Assembly: GCA_943787375.1 (NCBI GenBank)
Contig: CALSME010000005.1
Coordinates: 248,001-312,000, forward strand
Direction of reading: 5' to 3'
DNA: 64,000 bases
From: an uncultured Polaribacter sp.
Lineage (GTDB): Bacteria; Bacteroidota; Bacteroidia; Flavobacteriales; Flavobacteriaceae
The notes under the pieces were generated by a model that searched no databases, was not told where the DNA came from, and saw only the letters and a program-made list of their open reading frames with translations. The translations under genes and the position numbers were made by a program. Below, in pieces: positions 1-8,421 of this stretch (the stretch's first letter is position 1; each line of letters starts with the position of its first letter).

Positions 1-2
1 CT

Positions 3-431
3 TTTACAGAAGCTCAAATAAAGATTACTTTTTTAATTTCGTTATCAGTTCTCTTAATCCTAAGTGGCTATTTATATCTGACTAAGAAAACTTCCATCAG
101 TGTGCTATTTAAAGAAGTCTTTTATTTGTGTCTCTTATCTTTAGTTTTTAAAACCTCTTCCTTAATATTAGGTTTTGCAATTTATTTTATATTTTGGCAT
201 TCCATTCCTTCACTATTAAATCAAGTTACCTTTATCTATGGAGATCTTACCAAAGAAAGTGTTATAAACTATATGAAGAAAGCATTTATTTATTGGGTGA
301 TAAGTGTTTTGGGGCTCCTTGTCTTATATCAAATAATTCCTGAGATAAATTTATTTTCAAGCATTATCTTTGTGCTGCTATTTGCAGTTACCGCTCCTCA
401 CACTTGGGTGATGTTTAAAATGAAAAATTAA
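3..431 (+). CDS. blh: Brp/Blh family beta-carotene 15,15'-dioxygenase, C-terminal part
   Basis: The window opens inside this gene; the reading frame runs from base 3 to the TAA at 429-431, giving about 142 residues. It is strongly hydrophobic, with several membrane segments. Two family hallmarks are visible: FWHSIPSLLNQ and, near the end, APHTWVMFKM, both carrying histidines of the kind that bind the catalytic iron. Brp/Blh enzymes cleave beta-carotene into two retinals, and in marine flavobacteria blh usually sits next to a proteorhodopsin gene. The upstream neighbour cannot be seen here. Its stop overlaps the stop of the convergent yaaA gene in the palindrome TTAA. Identification rests on motifs, hydrophobicity and C-terminal length. 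Confidence 0.75.
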   Translation, partial: FTEAQIKITFLISLSVLLILSGYLYLTKKTSISVLFKEVFYLCLLSLVFKTSSLILGFAIYFIFWHSIPSLLNQVTFIYGDLTKESVINYMKKAFIYWVISVLGLLVLYQIIPEINLFSSIIFVLLFAVTAPHTWVMFKMKN

Positions 432-1186
432 CGAGTAAACACGAGATCTGTCTTCGAAGAGAGTGCTGTAGAAAATCGATATCTTTCTATATTAAAGCTT
501 TTAAGTCCTTCAAGTGTTGTGATGTTGTTTTCTAAGAGATATCGAGTCATTAATCCACGAGCTCTTTTTGCAAATGTCATTACAATTTTATAATCTCCGT
601 TTTTTAATTCTTTAAAAACAGGAGTGATCATTGGTACTTTTAATACTTTTTGATTGACTGCCTTAAAATATTCAGAACTGGCTAAGTTTACGAATAATTC
701 ATCATCTGATAGTTCTTCGTTTAATTTAATTGCCAAGGTATCTCCCCAAAATTTATAAAGATTTTCTGTTTTGCCAACCTTGAGTCTTGTGCCCATTTCC
801 AATCGATACGGTTGTATCAAGTCCAACGGTTTTAGCACCCCATACAAACCAGATAAAATTCTCAATCGATCCTGCAATACAGGTATTTTCTCTTCGGATA
901 AAGAGTGAACGTCAATCCCTCTAAAAACTTCTCCTGTAAAAGAATAAATGGCTTGTTTTGCGTTTTCTGGAGTAAAAGGAGTTTCCCAAACTTGGTTGCG
1001 CTCATAATTTAGGCTCGCCAAAGCATCGGAAATTTTCATTAAATCACCAATTTTATTTTTTGAAAGCGTCTTTAGTTTTTTGCTCAGCTTCTTCGATTCT
1101 GACAAGAATTGAGGTTGTGTATATAAACTTGTTGGTGCCTTGCTTTCGAAGTCTAACGATTTTGCTGGAGAAATGATAATTTTCAT
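428..1186 (-). CDS. yaaA: Peroxide stress protein YaaA (DUF328/UPF0246)
   Basis: A 252-residue cytoplasmic protein of normal family length. It begins MKIIISPAKSLDF, the YaaA signature, and carries the conserved SGLYGVLKPLDLIQPYRLEM and FAKRARG segments. E. coli YaaA is an OxyR-regulated protein that lowers free iron and limits oxidative damage during peroxide stress, and it binds DNA. The start is an ATG. The gene is convergent with blh, with a 4-base stop overlap, and divergent from the DUF6428 gene. A peroxide role is taken from the family; no OxyR site was recognised. Confidence 0.93.
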   Translation of the reverse strand: MKIIISPAKSLDFESKAPTSLYTQPQFLSESKKLSKKLKTLSKNKIGDLMKISDALASLNYERNQVWETPFTPENAKQAIYSFTGEVFRGIDVHSLSEEKIPVLQDRLRILSGLYGVLKPLDLIQPYRLEMGTRLKVGKTENLYKFWGDTLAIKLNEELSDDELFVNLASSEYFKAVNQKVLKVPMITPVFKELKNGDYKIVMTFAKRARGLMTRYLLENNITTLEGLKSFNIERYRFSTALSSKTDLVFTR

Positions 1187-1252
1187 AAATGGTCTATTGT
1201 TTTGTAAAAGTACAACTTCAGGGATTTAATTTCAAGTTTTTGAAACTCAAAA

Positions 1253-1279
1253 ATCAATTTTAATATCAATAAAATTGAT
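1253..1279. promoter_or_regulatory. Perfect 10-bp inverted repeat in a divergent intergenic region
   Basis: ATCAATTTTA at 1253-1262 is mirrored by TAAAATTGAT at 1270-1279 with a 7-base loop. It lies between the divergent starts of yaaA (1186) and the DUF6428 gene (1345). It has no adjacent T-run, so an operator is more likely than a terminator. The regulator is unknown. Confidence 0.35.
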
Positions 1280-1344
1280 GATTCCTATTCTGTCTTTTTT
1301 TATTTTGCAGTATATTTAACAAACCATAAAATGCCTTACATGTT

Positions 1345-1815
1345 ATGAAACTATCAGAAATAAAAAATCATTTAAAAAATTTAAAAACCATTGCTTTTCA
1401 GCTCCCAAATAAGCAATTGGTAGCCAGTCATTTTCACGTAACTGAAGTTGGGAAAGTAACAAAACACTTTATCGATTGTGGTGGTAAGATAAGAAAAGAA
1501 GAAGTAATTAACTTTCAGTTATGGGAAGAAAACGATTATGATCATCGATTGCATCCCGAAAAATTAATGGAAATTATCGAACTCTCCGAGCAGCTTTTTG
1601 AGTTTACGGATTTAGAAATAGAGGTTGAGTATCAAGGGAAAGAGACGATTGGAAAATACGGATTAGACTTTGATGGCAAAAACTTTTTGTTAACATCAAA
1701 ACTTACCGCTTGTTTGGCAAAAGATGCTTGTGGAATTCCGCAAGAGAAAACAAGAATTCGCATTTCTGAAGCGAACAATATAAATGGATGTAGTCCAAAT
1801 TCAGGTTGTTGTTAA
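1345..1815 (+). CDS. DUF6428 family protein
   Basis: A 156-residue soluble protein without signal peptide or membrane segment. It resembles the DUF6428 family of Bacteroidota, whose function is not established. The C-terminus is cysteine-rich: CLAKDACG, then the terminal GCSPNSGCC, which looks able to bind metal or take part in thiol chemistry. From memory, family members often sit near ArsR-type regulators and arsenic genes, but none is visible here. The ATG at 1345 is preceded by a five-codon ORF starting at 1331 whose stop overlaps this start (ATGA); nothing shows it is translated. The gene appears monocistronic. Confidence 0.7.
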   Translation: MKLSEIKNHLKNLKTIAFQLPNKQLVASHFHVTEVGKVTKHFIDCGGKIRKEEVINFQLWEENDYDHRLHPEKLMEIIELSEQLFEFTDLEIEVEYQGKETIGKYGLDFDGKNFLLTSKLTACLAKDACGIPQEKTRIRISEANNINGCSPNSGCC

Positions 1816-1930
1816 GGTCTCCCATTTTCTTCTCTATTTCGTAAATAAAGCGAACGTTGTTGTCGTTTAAATCAACACATTAAAAATTAGTATCTTATAA
1901 TGAGATTCTAAATTTAACAAACAAACCCCT

Positions 1931-2518
1931 ATGCATCCAATTTTAAATCAAAATCTATTTTTTATAAGAGAACATGTTGGCATGTTCAAAGCAGCAAATA
2001 ATTATGACATCTACAATCCAGAAAATCAAGAAATGATGCTGTCTTGTCGTGAAGAACATCTTGGTTTTTTCACCAAGTTATTACGATTTTCAGAATACAA
2101 AAGAATGACTCCTTTTCATGTGGAAGTGAAGACGCCTCAGGGAGCAAAAGTGCTTACCGTAAAACGAGGCGTGTCTATATTTGTCTCTACTGTTGAAGTT
2201 TTTAACGAAAAAGACAAGTTAATTGGAATGTTCAAGCAAAAATTATTTTCAATAGGAGGGAAGTTTAATGTGCTAGATCCACAGGAAAATATCTTGTGTA
2301 AGTTAAAAGGGAAGTGGACTCGTTGGGATTTTAAATTCATGAAAGACGACAAAGAACTCGGTCATGTAAGTAAAAAATGGGCAGGACTGGGAAAGGAAAT
2401 GTTTACCAGCGCAGATAATTATATGTTAGAAATTAACAAAGAAGTTTCAAAAGAAGATCCTTTGAGAATTTTAATTCTTGCAGCCGTAATTTGTATCGAT
2501 ATGGTGTTAAAAGAATAA
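1931..2518 (+). CDS. Phospholipid scramblase/LURP-one-related protein
   Basis: A 195-residue protein with a beta-rich middle typical of the tubby-like C-terminal fold: alternating short strands, a glycine-centred FSIGGKFNVLD turn, and a C-terminal hydrophobic helix (ILILAAVICIDMVL). Bacterial members are called scramblase or LURP-one-related, but their activity is unproven. The start is ATG after a short A-rich leader. A bidirectional terminator follows at 2532-2566, so the gene probably forms a single-gene unit. The fold assignment is moderately secure; the biochemical role is not known. Confidence 0.7.
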   Translation: MHPILNQNLFFIREHVGMFKAANNYDIYNPENQEMMLSCREEHLGFFTKLLRFSEYKRMTPFHVEVKTPQGAKVLTVKRGVSIFVSTVEVFNEKDKLIGMFKQKLFSIGGKFNVLDPQENILCKLKGKWTRWDFKFMKDDKELGHVSKKWAGLGKEMFTSADNYMLEINKEVSKEDPLRILILAAVICIDMVLKE

Positions 2519-2531
2519 GTACTTTCCTTAA

Positions 2532-2566
2532 AAAAATAAACGCCAGTATAGATGGCGTTTATTTTT
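2532..2566. terminator. Bidirectional intrinsic terminator
   Basis: AAAAATAAACGCC at 2532-2544 pairs perfectly with GGCGTTTATTTTT at 2554-2566 around a 9-base loop, with A/T runs on both sides. It sits between the convergent scramblase-like gene and rluD and can end transcription from both directions. Confidence 0.85.
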
Positions 2567-2579
2567 AAGTAATTAATGG

Positions 2580-3614
2580 TTAAAAACCTTCTTTAGAATT
2601 TACGGTATAGGTTCTCCATTTCTCTAAACAAGCCGTAATATCTTCGGGTACTTCAGAATTAAAACGCATAAATTCTCCCGTTGTTGGATGTGTGAATCCT
2701 AATGTTTTAGCATGCAAAGCTTGTCTTGGTAATGTTTTAAAACAATTTTGCACAAACTGCTTGTATTTGGTAAAGGTAGTGCCCTTTAAGATGTCATTTC
2801 CACCATAACGCTCATCGTTAAAGAGGGTGTGTCCAATGTGTTTAAAATGAGCTCTAATTTGATGCGTTCTTCCTGTTTCTAATTTACATTGCACCAAGGT
2901 AACATACATAAAACGATCTATCACTTTAAAATGGGTGACCGCATGTTTTCCGAAATCTCCTTCAGGGAAAACATCCATTTGTAATCGGTTTTTTAAGCTG
3001 CGCCCAATATTCCCTTCAATACGTCCTTCATCTTCATCGATATTCCCCCATACTAAGGCATAATATAGACGTTCCGTGGTTCTGTCAAAAAACTGTTTTG
3101 ATAAGTTTGCCAGAGCAGACTCTGTTTTTGCAACCACTAACAATCCACTTGTATCTTTGTCAATTCTATGGACGAGCCCTGGGCGTTCGTTTGAATTTGT
3201 TGGTAAGTTTTCTATATGATGAATTAAACCGTTCACTAAAGTTCCAGAGTAATTTCCATGACCAGGATGTACTACCATTCCTGCTTTTTTATTGACAACA
3301 ATTACAGCATCATCTTCATAGATGATATCTATAGGTAAATCTTCCGCAATCAACAATTGCTCTGCTGGTGGATGTGATAAGAGTACCCTAACAACATCAT
3401 TTGGTTTTACTTTATGATTTTGCTTTACGGGAATTTCATTCACTAAAATATTCCCATTTTTTGCCGCTTGTTGAATTTTATTTCGTGTTGCATTTTCTAT
3501 GAAATTCATTAAAAATTTATCAACTCGTAAAGGCTCTTGTCCTACACTAGCTATAAATTTATGATGCTCATATAAATCCTCATTTTCTATTTCTTGGTCG
3601 TTGTTCTCTTGCAT
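2580..3614 (-). CDS. rluD: Large-subunit rRNA pseudouridine synthase, RluD type
   Basis: A 344-residue protein with an N-terminal S4 RNA-binding domain (about residues 28-85) and an RluA-family catalytic domain. The active-site motif HRIDKDTSGLLVV places the catalytic aspartate at 152, and GRTHQIRAH is present further on. The family converts uridines of 23S rRNA helix 69 to pseudouridine. It lies 24 bases downstream of a PASTA-domain gene and is probably co-transcribed with it from the promoter at 4218-4225. RluD rather than another RluA paralogue is inferred from the S4 domain and length. Confidence 0.93.
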   Translation of the reverse strand: MQENNDQEIENEDLYEHHKFIASVGQEPLRVDKFLMNFIENATRNKIQQAAKNGNILVNEIPVKQNHKVKPNDVVRVLLSHPPAEQLLIAEDLPIDIIYEDDAVIVVNKKAGMVVHPGHGNYSGTLVNGLIHHIENLPTNSNERPGLVHRIDKDTSGLLVVAKTESALANLSKQFFDRTTERLYYALVWGNIDEDEGRIEGNIGRSLKNRLQMDVFPEGDFGKHAVTHFKVIDRFMYVTLVQCKLETGRTHQIRAHFKHIGHTLFNDERYGGNDILKGTTFTKYKQFVQNCFKTLPRQALHAKTLGFTHPTTGEFMRFNSEVPEDITACLEKWRTYTVNSKEGF

Positions 3615-3638
3615 AATTCCTCTGTAAGTACTTGAAAT

Positions 3639-4196
3639 TTAATTTCCTTTACCATCCCCTAAAATCAACTCAATGGTTGAGTTTTTAGGTAATTTATCTC
3701 CAATCTTTATTTTTCTATTATTAAATTTCAACCCTCTTACCACGTCTTTTCCAATATCTGGCACATAGGAGTACTCCGTTCCAACATTAAAACCACTCGA
3801 TTTTAATTCGGTAGTAGCTTGTCTCTTTGTACGTCCATTTAAATCAGGTACTTCTAAAGATCGATATTTAGAAGGATTTAAAACCAAGTAAATTTTACGT
3901 CTTTCTTTTACGAAATCACCCGCTTTTGGGGATTGTTCTATGACTGATTTATTTGGGTAATTGGGATTGTAACTAGCAGAATCCATTACTTTTAAATCGA
4001 GATTTAATTCCGATAACTTTTGTTTTACTTCCACCAAAGACATTTTTTCCAAGTTTGGTACCTGAATTTTTTGAGTGTGGTTAGTAGTTACGCTTAACCA
4101 AAATTTTAATGCGAAAACTAAAAGCAACAAACCCACAAAAGCAATTATTAATTGCTTTAAAAATGACTTACTAATTAGAAACTTTATAACACCCAT
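3639..4196 (-). CDS. Membrane-anchored PASTA-domain protein
   Basis: A 185-residue protein with a short cytoplasmic N-terminus, one transmembrane helix at about residues 10-35 (LIIAFVGLLLLVFALKFWL) and two PASTA domains outside, marked by VPNLEKMSLVEVKQKL and VPDLNGRTKRQATTEL. There is no kinase or transpeptidase domain. PASTA domains generally bind muropeptides or mediate cell-wall protein contacts. I chose ATG 4196; an upstream in-frame TTG at 4220 overlaps the putative -7 box and is unlikely. Divergent ddl supports a peptidoglycan link, which remains an inference. Confidence 0.85.
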   Translation of the reverse strand: MGVIKFLISKSFLKQLIIAFVGLLLLVFALKFWLSVTTNHTQKIQVPNLEKMSLVEVKQKLSELNLDLKVMDSASYNPNYPNKSVIEQSPKAGDFVKERRKIYLVLNPSKYRSLEVPDLNGRTKRQATTELKSSGFNVGTEYSYVPDIGKDVVRGLKFNNRKIKIGDKLPKNSTIELILGDGKGN

Positions 4197-4217
4197 TTTT
4201 TCGATTTTTAGAACAAA

Positions 4218-4225
4218 CAAAGATA
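4218..4225 (-). promoter_or_regulatory. -7 promoter box of the PASTA-rluD unit
   Basis: TATCTTTG on the minus strand matches the Bacteroidota TAnnTTTG -7 consensus. It would start transcription about 15 bases before ATG 4196, which supports that start. No clear -33 TTG is seen. Confidence 0.55.
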
Positions 4226-4262
4226 TAAAAACTAAACGTGGCTGTTTCTATTTATATTTTGA

Positions 4263-4270
4263 TAAATTTG
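4263..4270 (+). promoter_or_regulatory. -7 promoter box of ddl-coaD
   Basis: TAAATTTG matches TAnnTTTG, with a CTG at 4242-4244 in roughly -33 position. It lies 19 bases before the ddl ATG and faces away from the PASTA-rluD promoter, forming a compact divergent promoter region. Confidence 0.55.
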
Positions 4271-4289
4271 TTTTATTTTTTTAGCATAA

Positions 4290-5264
4290 ATGAAACAAAA
4301 TATTGCCATAATAATGGGTGGCTATTCAGCCGAGGTTGACATTTCTATAAAAAGCGGAAATGTTGTTTATACGCATTTAGACAAAGAAAAGTACACCCCT
4401 TTTCGAGTACTTATTTTAAACAATAAATGGGTTGTTTTAGACAAGTATGACAAAGAATACCAGATCGATAAAAATGATTTTTCTTTTCAATTAGGTACTC
4501 AGAAAATAGTTTTTGATTGTGTTTTCAATGCAATTCATGGAAATCCTGGAGAAAATGGAGTCATTTTAGCCTATTTTAAATTAATAGGATTGAAGCATAC
4601 GTCTGCTAGCCCATATCAAATGGCACTTACATTTAATAAAAGAGATACCCTAAGTGTGGTTAAAGAATACGGGATTAAAACCGCAACTTCTTATTATTTG
4701 AATAAAGGATCTCAGATAGACCTTGACGTCATCATTGCAAAAGTTGGTTTGCCTTGTTTTGTAAAGCCAAACAATGCGGGTTCTAGTTTTGGTATTTCAA
4801 AAGCCCACAAGCTAGCAGAGATGTTGCCTGCGATTCAAAAAGCGTTTAAAGAAGATCCTGAAATATTAATTGAGTCTTTTTTAGAAGGTAGGGAGGTTTC
4901 AGTAGGAGTTATTCAATATCAGCAAGCGCTTAAAGTATTGCCAATTACAGAGATTGTTTCAGAAAATGATTTCTTTGATTATGAAGCAAAATACCAAGGA
5001 AAATCTACCGAGATTACACCTGCTGTACTTTCACCAGAAATACAAGAAAAAGTGGTGTTTGCTGCCAAAAAAGTGTACTGTAGTTTAAATTTGTCTGGTT
5101 TTTCAAGAGCAGAATTTATTTTGGTAAATGGAGAACCTTATTTTTTAGAAATTAATACAGTACCTGGTTTAACAGAAGAAAGTATTTTGCCACAGCAAGC
5201 TGCATGTGCTGGTATTTCTCTAACACAACTATTTGATAACGCCATTCAGTCGGCTTTAAACTAA
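4290..5264 (+). CDS. ddl: D-alanine--D-alanine ligase
   Basis: A 324-residue ATP-grasp enzyme that joins two D-alanines for the peptidoglycan pentapeptide. Visible family marks: the N-terminal MGGYSAEVDISIKSG, FNAIHGNPGENG, the ATP-binding FVKPNNAGSSFGISK, the metal/substrate segment SRAEFILVNGEPYFLEINTVPGL. Length is typical. It starts 4 bases before coaD begins after its stop, so the two are one operon. The divergent PASTA protein also suggests a cell-wall theme. The ATG at 4290 is well placed behind the promoter box. Confidence 0.97.
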   Translation: MKQNIAIIMGGYSAEVDISIKSGNVVYTHLDKEKYTPFRVLILNNKWVVLDKYDKEYQIDKNDFSFQLGTQKIVFDCVFNAIHGNPGENGVILAYFKLIGLKHTSASPYQMALTFNKRDTLSVVKEYGIKTATSYYLNKGSQIDLDVIIAKVGLPCFVKPNNAGSSFGISKAHKLAEMLPAIQKAFKEDPEILIESFLEGREVSVGVIQYQQALKVLPITEIVSENDFFDYEAKYQGKSTEITPAVLSPEIQEKVVFAAKKVYCSLNLSGFSRAEFILVNGEPYFLEINTVPGLTEESILPQQAACAGISLTQLFDNAIQSALN

Positions 5265-5268
5265 AAAT

Positions 5269-5721
5269 ATGAAAAGAGCAATTTTTCCAGGGTCCTTTGA
5301 CCCTATTACATTAGGTCATGTTGACATCATAGAAAGAGGTGTTACTTTATTTGATGAGTTAATTATCGCAATTGGTGTTAATTCAGGAAAAGAATACATG
5401 TTTTCTCTGGCCGAACGCGAGCAGTTTATTAAAAATTGTTTCAAAGACAACCCCAAAATAAAAGTGGTTACCTACCAAGGGTTGACTGTTGATTTCTGTA
5501 TGAAAAATAACTTTAATTTTATTTTAAGAGGGCTAAGAAACCCAGCAGATTTTGAGTTCGAAAAAGCAATTGCACACACCAATCGAGATCTAGCCCCAGT
5601 AGAAACGGTATTCTTATTAACAGCTGCGAGTACTTCCTATATTTCATCATCTATTGTTCGAGAGGTCATTCGAAATGACGGAGATTATACAAAGCTTGTA
5701 CCCAACATGGTGAGAATTTAG
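5269..5721 (+). CDS. coaD: Pantetheine-phosphate adenylyltransferase
   Basis: A 150-residue nucleotidyltransferase that makes dephospho-CoA from 4'-phosphopantetheine and ATP, the fourth step of CoA synthesis. The N-terminal AIFPGSFDPITLGHVDIIERG holds the (T/H)xGH nucleotide-binding motif, and the C-terminal ISSSIVREVIRNDGD corresponds to the ISSTxVR signature. Length is slightly short but within the family range. It lies 4 bases after ddl and is surely co-transcribed with it. Essential in nearly all bacteria. Confidence 0.97.
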   Translation: MKRAIFPGSFDPITLGHVDIIERGVTLFDELIIAIGVNSGKEYMFSLAEREQFIKNCFKDNPKIKVVTYQGLTVDFCMKNNFNFILRGLRNPADFEFEKAIAHTNRDLAPVETVFLLTAASTSYISSSIVREVIRNDGDYTKLVPNMVRI

Positions 5722-5760
5722 TATTACAATTACAGCAAATTTTGATTTTTTAAATAAATT

Positions 5761-7515
5761 ATGAAGAAAGTATGTTATTTTATTTCGTTCCTTTTGCTCT
5801 TTTCTTGCAATGCTACAAAGAAAAAAAATACAACAGAATTTAAAACCCTTTTTGAGAAATCTGAAGGTACTGAAACACCAGAGTACAAAGATGTAATTGC
5901 TTTTTATACTGCTTTAGCAGATACCTATTCTGAGGTCGCCCTCTTTTCTTTCGGGCAAACAGACGCAGGTGAACCGCTACACTTGGTAGTATATAGTGCT
6001 GAGGGAATTTATAATATCAATGAAATTCGAGATTCAAAAAAAAACACACTCTTAATTAATAATGGAATACATCCAGGGGAATCTGATGGAATTGATGCCT
6101 CGATGCTTTTTTTAAGAGATATTGTTCAAAACGATTCTTTGAAAGAGAATTATAAAAATACTCTTATTGCAATCATTCCTGTTTATAATGTTGGTGGAGC
6201 CTTAAATAGAAATACTCATTCAAGAGCCAACCAAAACGGACCCAAAGCATATGGCTTTCGTGGAAATGCAAGAAATTTTGATTTAAATAGAGACTTTATC
6301 AAACAAGATACTAAGAATGCGGCTGCATTCGCAGAAATTTTTCATACGGTCAATCCAGATGTTTTTATCGACAATCACGTGAGTAACGGTGCGGATTATC
6401 AATATGCAATTACACATTTATTTACACAACATAACAAACTGGGAGGAGATCTCGGTGAGTTTTTAGAGACACAAATGCGTCCTTCTTTGGAGCAATCCTT
6501 AAAAGAAAAAGGGATCGATATTACGCCTTATGTAAATGTTTGGGGCACTACGCCAGAAGCAGGGTGGTCTCAATTTTACGATTCACCAAGATATTCAACA
6601 GGGTACACAACACTCTTTAATACCTTGGGCATGATGGTCGAAACACACATGCTAAAGCCTTATAAAACTCGTGTTGAACAAACGTATGAACTGCTTTTTT
6701 CCATGTTAGATTTTACCGAAAAAAAATCTAATGAAATCAAGACCCTAAGAAAAAATGCTGTTGCTCAAATAGTAGCGAATAAAACATACCCATTACATTA
6801 TAAAGTAGATAAGAAACACCCTACAATTCTCCGTTTTAAAGGGTATGAAGCAACAACTTTAGAAAGTAAAGTAACTAATGGAAGTCGACTTTTTTACGAT
6901 CGGATGCTCCCATTTACAAAAGATGTAAACTACTATAACAACTACATTGCAACCAAAGAGATTAAGCTCCCAGAAGCCTATATTTTACAACAAGGTTGGC
7001 ATCGTGTAGTAACTCGTTTACAAAATAATAATATCGAATTTACCCGTTTTAAGACGGACACTACTTTTGTCGTTGAGGTGCAACATATAAAAGACTATAA
7101 GACCAGAACAAAAGCCTATGAGGGGCATTATTTGCATTATAACACAACCGTTGTAAAAACTAAAAAAAGAGTACGTTTTAGAAAGGGAGATTTGTACATA
7201 CCAACCCGTCAAAATGGAATTCGATATCTCATCGAAACTCTAGAGGCAGAAGGGGTTGATTCTTTCTTTAATTGGAATTTTTTCGATACTATTTTACAGC
7301 AAAAAGAAGGATTTTCTGGGTATGTATTTGAAGAGGTCGCAGCAAATTTTTTGCGGGAAAATCCTGCTATAAAAATAGCGTTAGAAGAAAAAATAAAAAC
7401 GGATGAAAATTTTGCGAATAACCCGAGAGCTCAATTGTCTTTCGTTTATGAAAAAACATTGCATTATGAAAATGCACACTTAATGTTACCTGTTTTTAAA
7501 GCCTATTCGTTTTAA
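5761..7515 (+). CDS. M14 family metallocarboxypeptidase-like lipoprotein
   Basis: A 584-residue exported protein. The N-terminus has a lysine-containing start, hydrophobic core and lipobox LFSC with Cys16, so it is probably a lipoprotein. Zinc ligands of the M14 fold are visible: HPGES (His104, Glu107) and DNHVSNG (His206); NFDLNRDF fits the substrate-binding arginine segment and ETHMLKP holds a likely catalytic Glu294. The substrate is unknown; a peptide or muropeptide is plausible. It begins 39 bases after coaD and may be read from the ddl promoter. It converges on yceI with an 8-base gap and no clear terminator. Confidence 0.85.
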   Translation: MKKVCYFISFLLLFSCNATKKKNTTEFKTLFEKSEGTETPEYKDVIAFYTALADTYSEVALFSFGQTDAGEPLHLVVYSAEGIYNINEIRDSKKNTLLINNGIHPGESDGIDASMLFLRDIVQNDSLKENYKNTLIAIIPVYNVGGALNRNTHSRANQNGPKAYGFRGNARNFDLNRDFIKQDTKNAAAFAEIFHTVNPDVFIDNHVSNGADYQYAITHLFTQHNKLGGDLGEFLETQMRPSLEQSLKEKGIDITPYVNVWGTTPEAGWSQFYDSPRYSTGYTTLFNTLGMMVETHMLKPYKTRVEQTYELLFSMLDFTEKKSNEIKTLRKNAVAQIVANKTYPLHYKVDKKHPTILRFKGYEATTLESKVTNGSRLFYDRMLPFTKDVNYYNNYIATKEIKLPEAYILQQGWHRVVTRLQNNNIEFTRFKTDTTFVVEVQHIKDYKTRTKAYEGHYLHYNTTVVKTKKRVRFRKGDLYIPTRQNGIRYLIETLEAEGVDSFFNWNFFDTILQQKEGFSGYVFEEVAANFLRENPAIKIALEEKIKTDENFANNPRAQLSFVYEKTLHYENAHLMLPVFKAYSF

Positions 7516-7523
7516 AAGATTTC

Positions 7524-8150
7524 TTAGAAAGTAGAAGTGATGTTTAAAGCAACTTCGTCCCAAGTTTTAGAAATACCATCTGTTCCTTTGTGAAGTTCTT
7601 CACAGACCTTATTTAAGGAAGCTATTGCAGCTTTTGCATTCCATTTGTTAATGTCCATAGTGGATTTCATTGAAAATACCTTGTTAGTAATTGTATATTC
7701 AAACGGAACTTTGTCCGTAATACCATTCATTTTAATGGTAGCAATTCCAGATGTAGCTGTTAAAATCTCTAAGGTGCCCGATAATAAAGAGGTATCCATA
7801 AAGCTGAAAAAGAATTTTCTAATCTTATAATCCCTACTGCTATCTTTTGTAAAAATACTACTCACAGGAATTGAAAAAGAAGTATTGTGAATTGCTTCTT
7901 TTATCGTGTTTCCATCTCCATTAGCGGTGATATTTACTTTTTTAAATTGCCCATTAACAGGGATTTTTTCGGTTGTTTTATAGGCAGTCCATCCAATCTT
8001 ATTTTTAGCTTCTTTTAAAGAGAACTTCGCAGAAGATTTTGGAGCTTCACTTACAGTGTCCTTTGTAGAAACGGTCTTTGTTTCTGACTTACATCCTGAA
8101 ATATAAATAACGGTAAATAAAAATACACTATAAAGGATTGATTTTTTCAT
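7524..8150 (-). CDS. YceI family lipoprotein
   Basis: A 208-residue exported protein with lipobox ISGC at Cys20. The mature part follows the YceI lipocalin-like pattern: KIGWTAYKTTEKIPVNGQFK near the start and a VPFEYTITNKVFSMKSTMDI strand pair. YceI proteins bind isoprenoid or other lipids in a beta-barrel; the ligand here is unknown. It is the last gene of the rsfS-to-yceI operon, 3 bases after the ACBP gene, consistent with lipid-related work. The ATG start is unambiguous. Confidence 0.88.
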   Translation of the reverse strand: MKKSILYSVFLFTVIYISGCKSETKTVSTKDTVSEAPKSSAKFSLKEAKNKIGWTAYKTTEKIPVNGQFKKVNITANGDGNTIKEAIHNTSFSIPVSSIFTKDSSRDYKIRKFFFSFMDTSLLSGTLEILTATSGIATIKMNGITDKVPFEYTITNKVFSMKSTMDINKWNAKAAIASLNKVCEELHKGTDGISKTWDEVALNITSTF

Positions 8151-8153
8151 GAA

Positions 8154-8420
8154 TTATTTTTGAGGATTAATAATTGTGTTTGCTAATTTTATATATTCTT
8201 TCTTTGCTTCGGTAGGTGTCATGTCTTTTAATTGCATCCATGCATTAAATTTAAAAGCGTTTCTTACATCTGATCCACTGTTAAAAGAAAAATTATTTCC
8301 AAAATTGGCTTGCTTATTAAAAGCATACAATTTAAGCATTATATCGGGAGCAACGGCTTCTTTTAGACAAGATATTCTCTCGAATGCTGCTACAAACTCT
8401 TTGTCTAAATCATTTAACAT
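8154..8420 (-). CDS. Acyl-CoA-binding protein
   Basis: An 88-residue ACBP, the usual size. It shows LNDLDKEFVAAFERI at the start, then LKLYAFNKQANFGN, the equivalent of the LYgLyKQAt(x)GD acyl-CoA-binding helix, and AWMQLKDMTPTEAKKEYI for the final helices. Such proteins bind long-chain acyl-CoA esters in the cytosol and hand them to lipid enzymes. I chose ATG 8420, one base after the psd stop; an in-frame TTG at 8438 would overlap psd and is unlikely. Position between psd and yceI fits a lipid-metabolism operon. Confidence 0.9.
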   Translation of the reverse strand: MLNDLDKEFVAAFERISCLKEAVAPDIMLKLYAFNKQANFGNNFSFNSGSDVRNAFKFNAWMQLKDMTPTEAKKEYIKLANTIINPQK

Positions 8421-8421
8421 T

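Noticed and set aside
1331..1348. Five-codon upstream ORF overlapping the DUF6428 start
   Set aside because: Too short and without other support; chance ATGs are expected.
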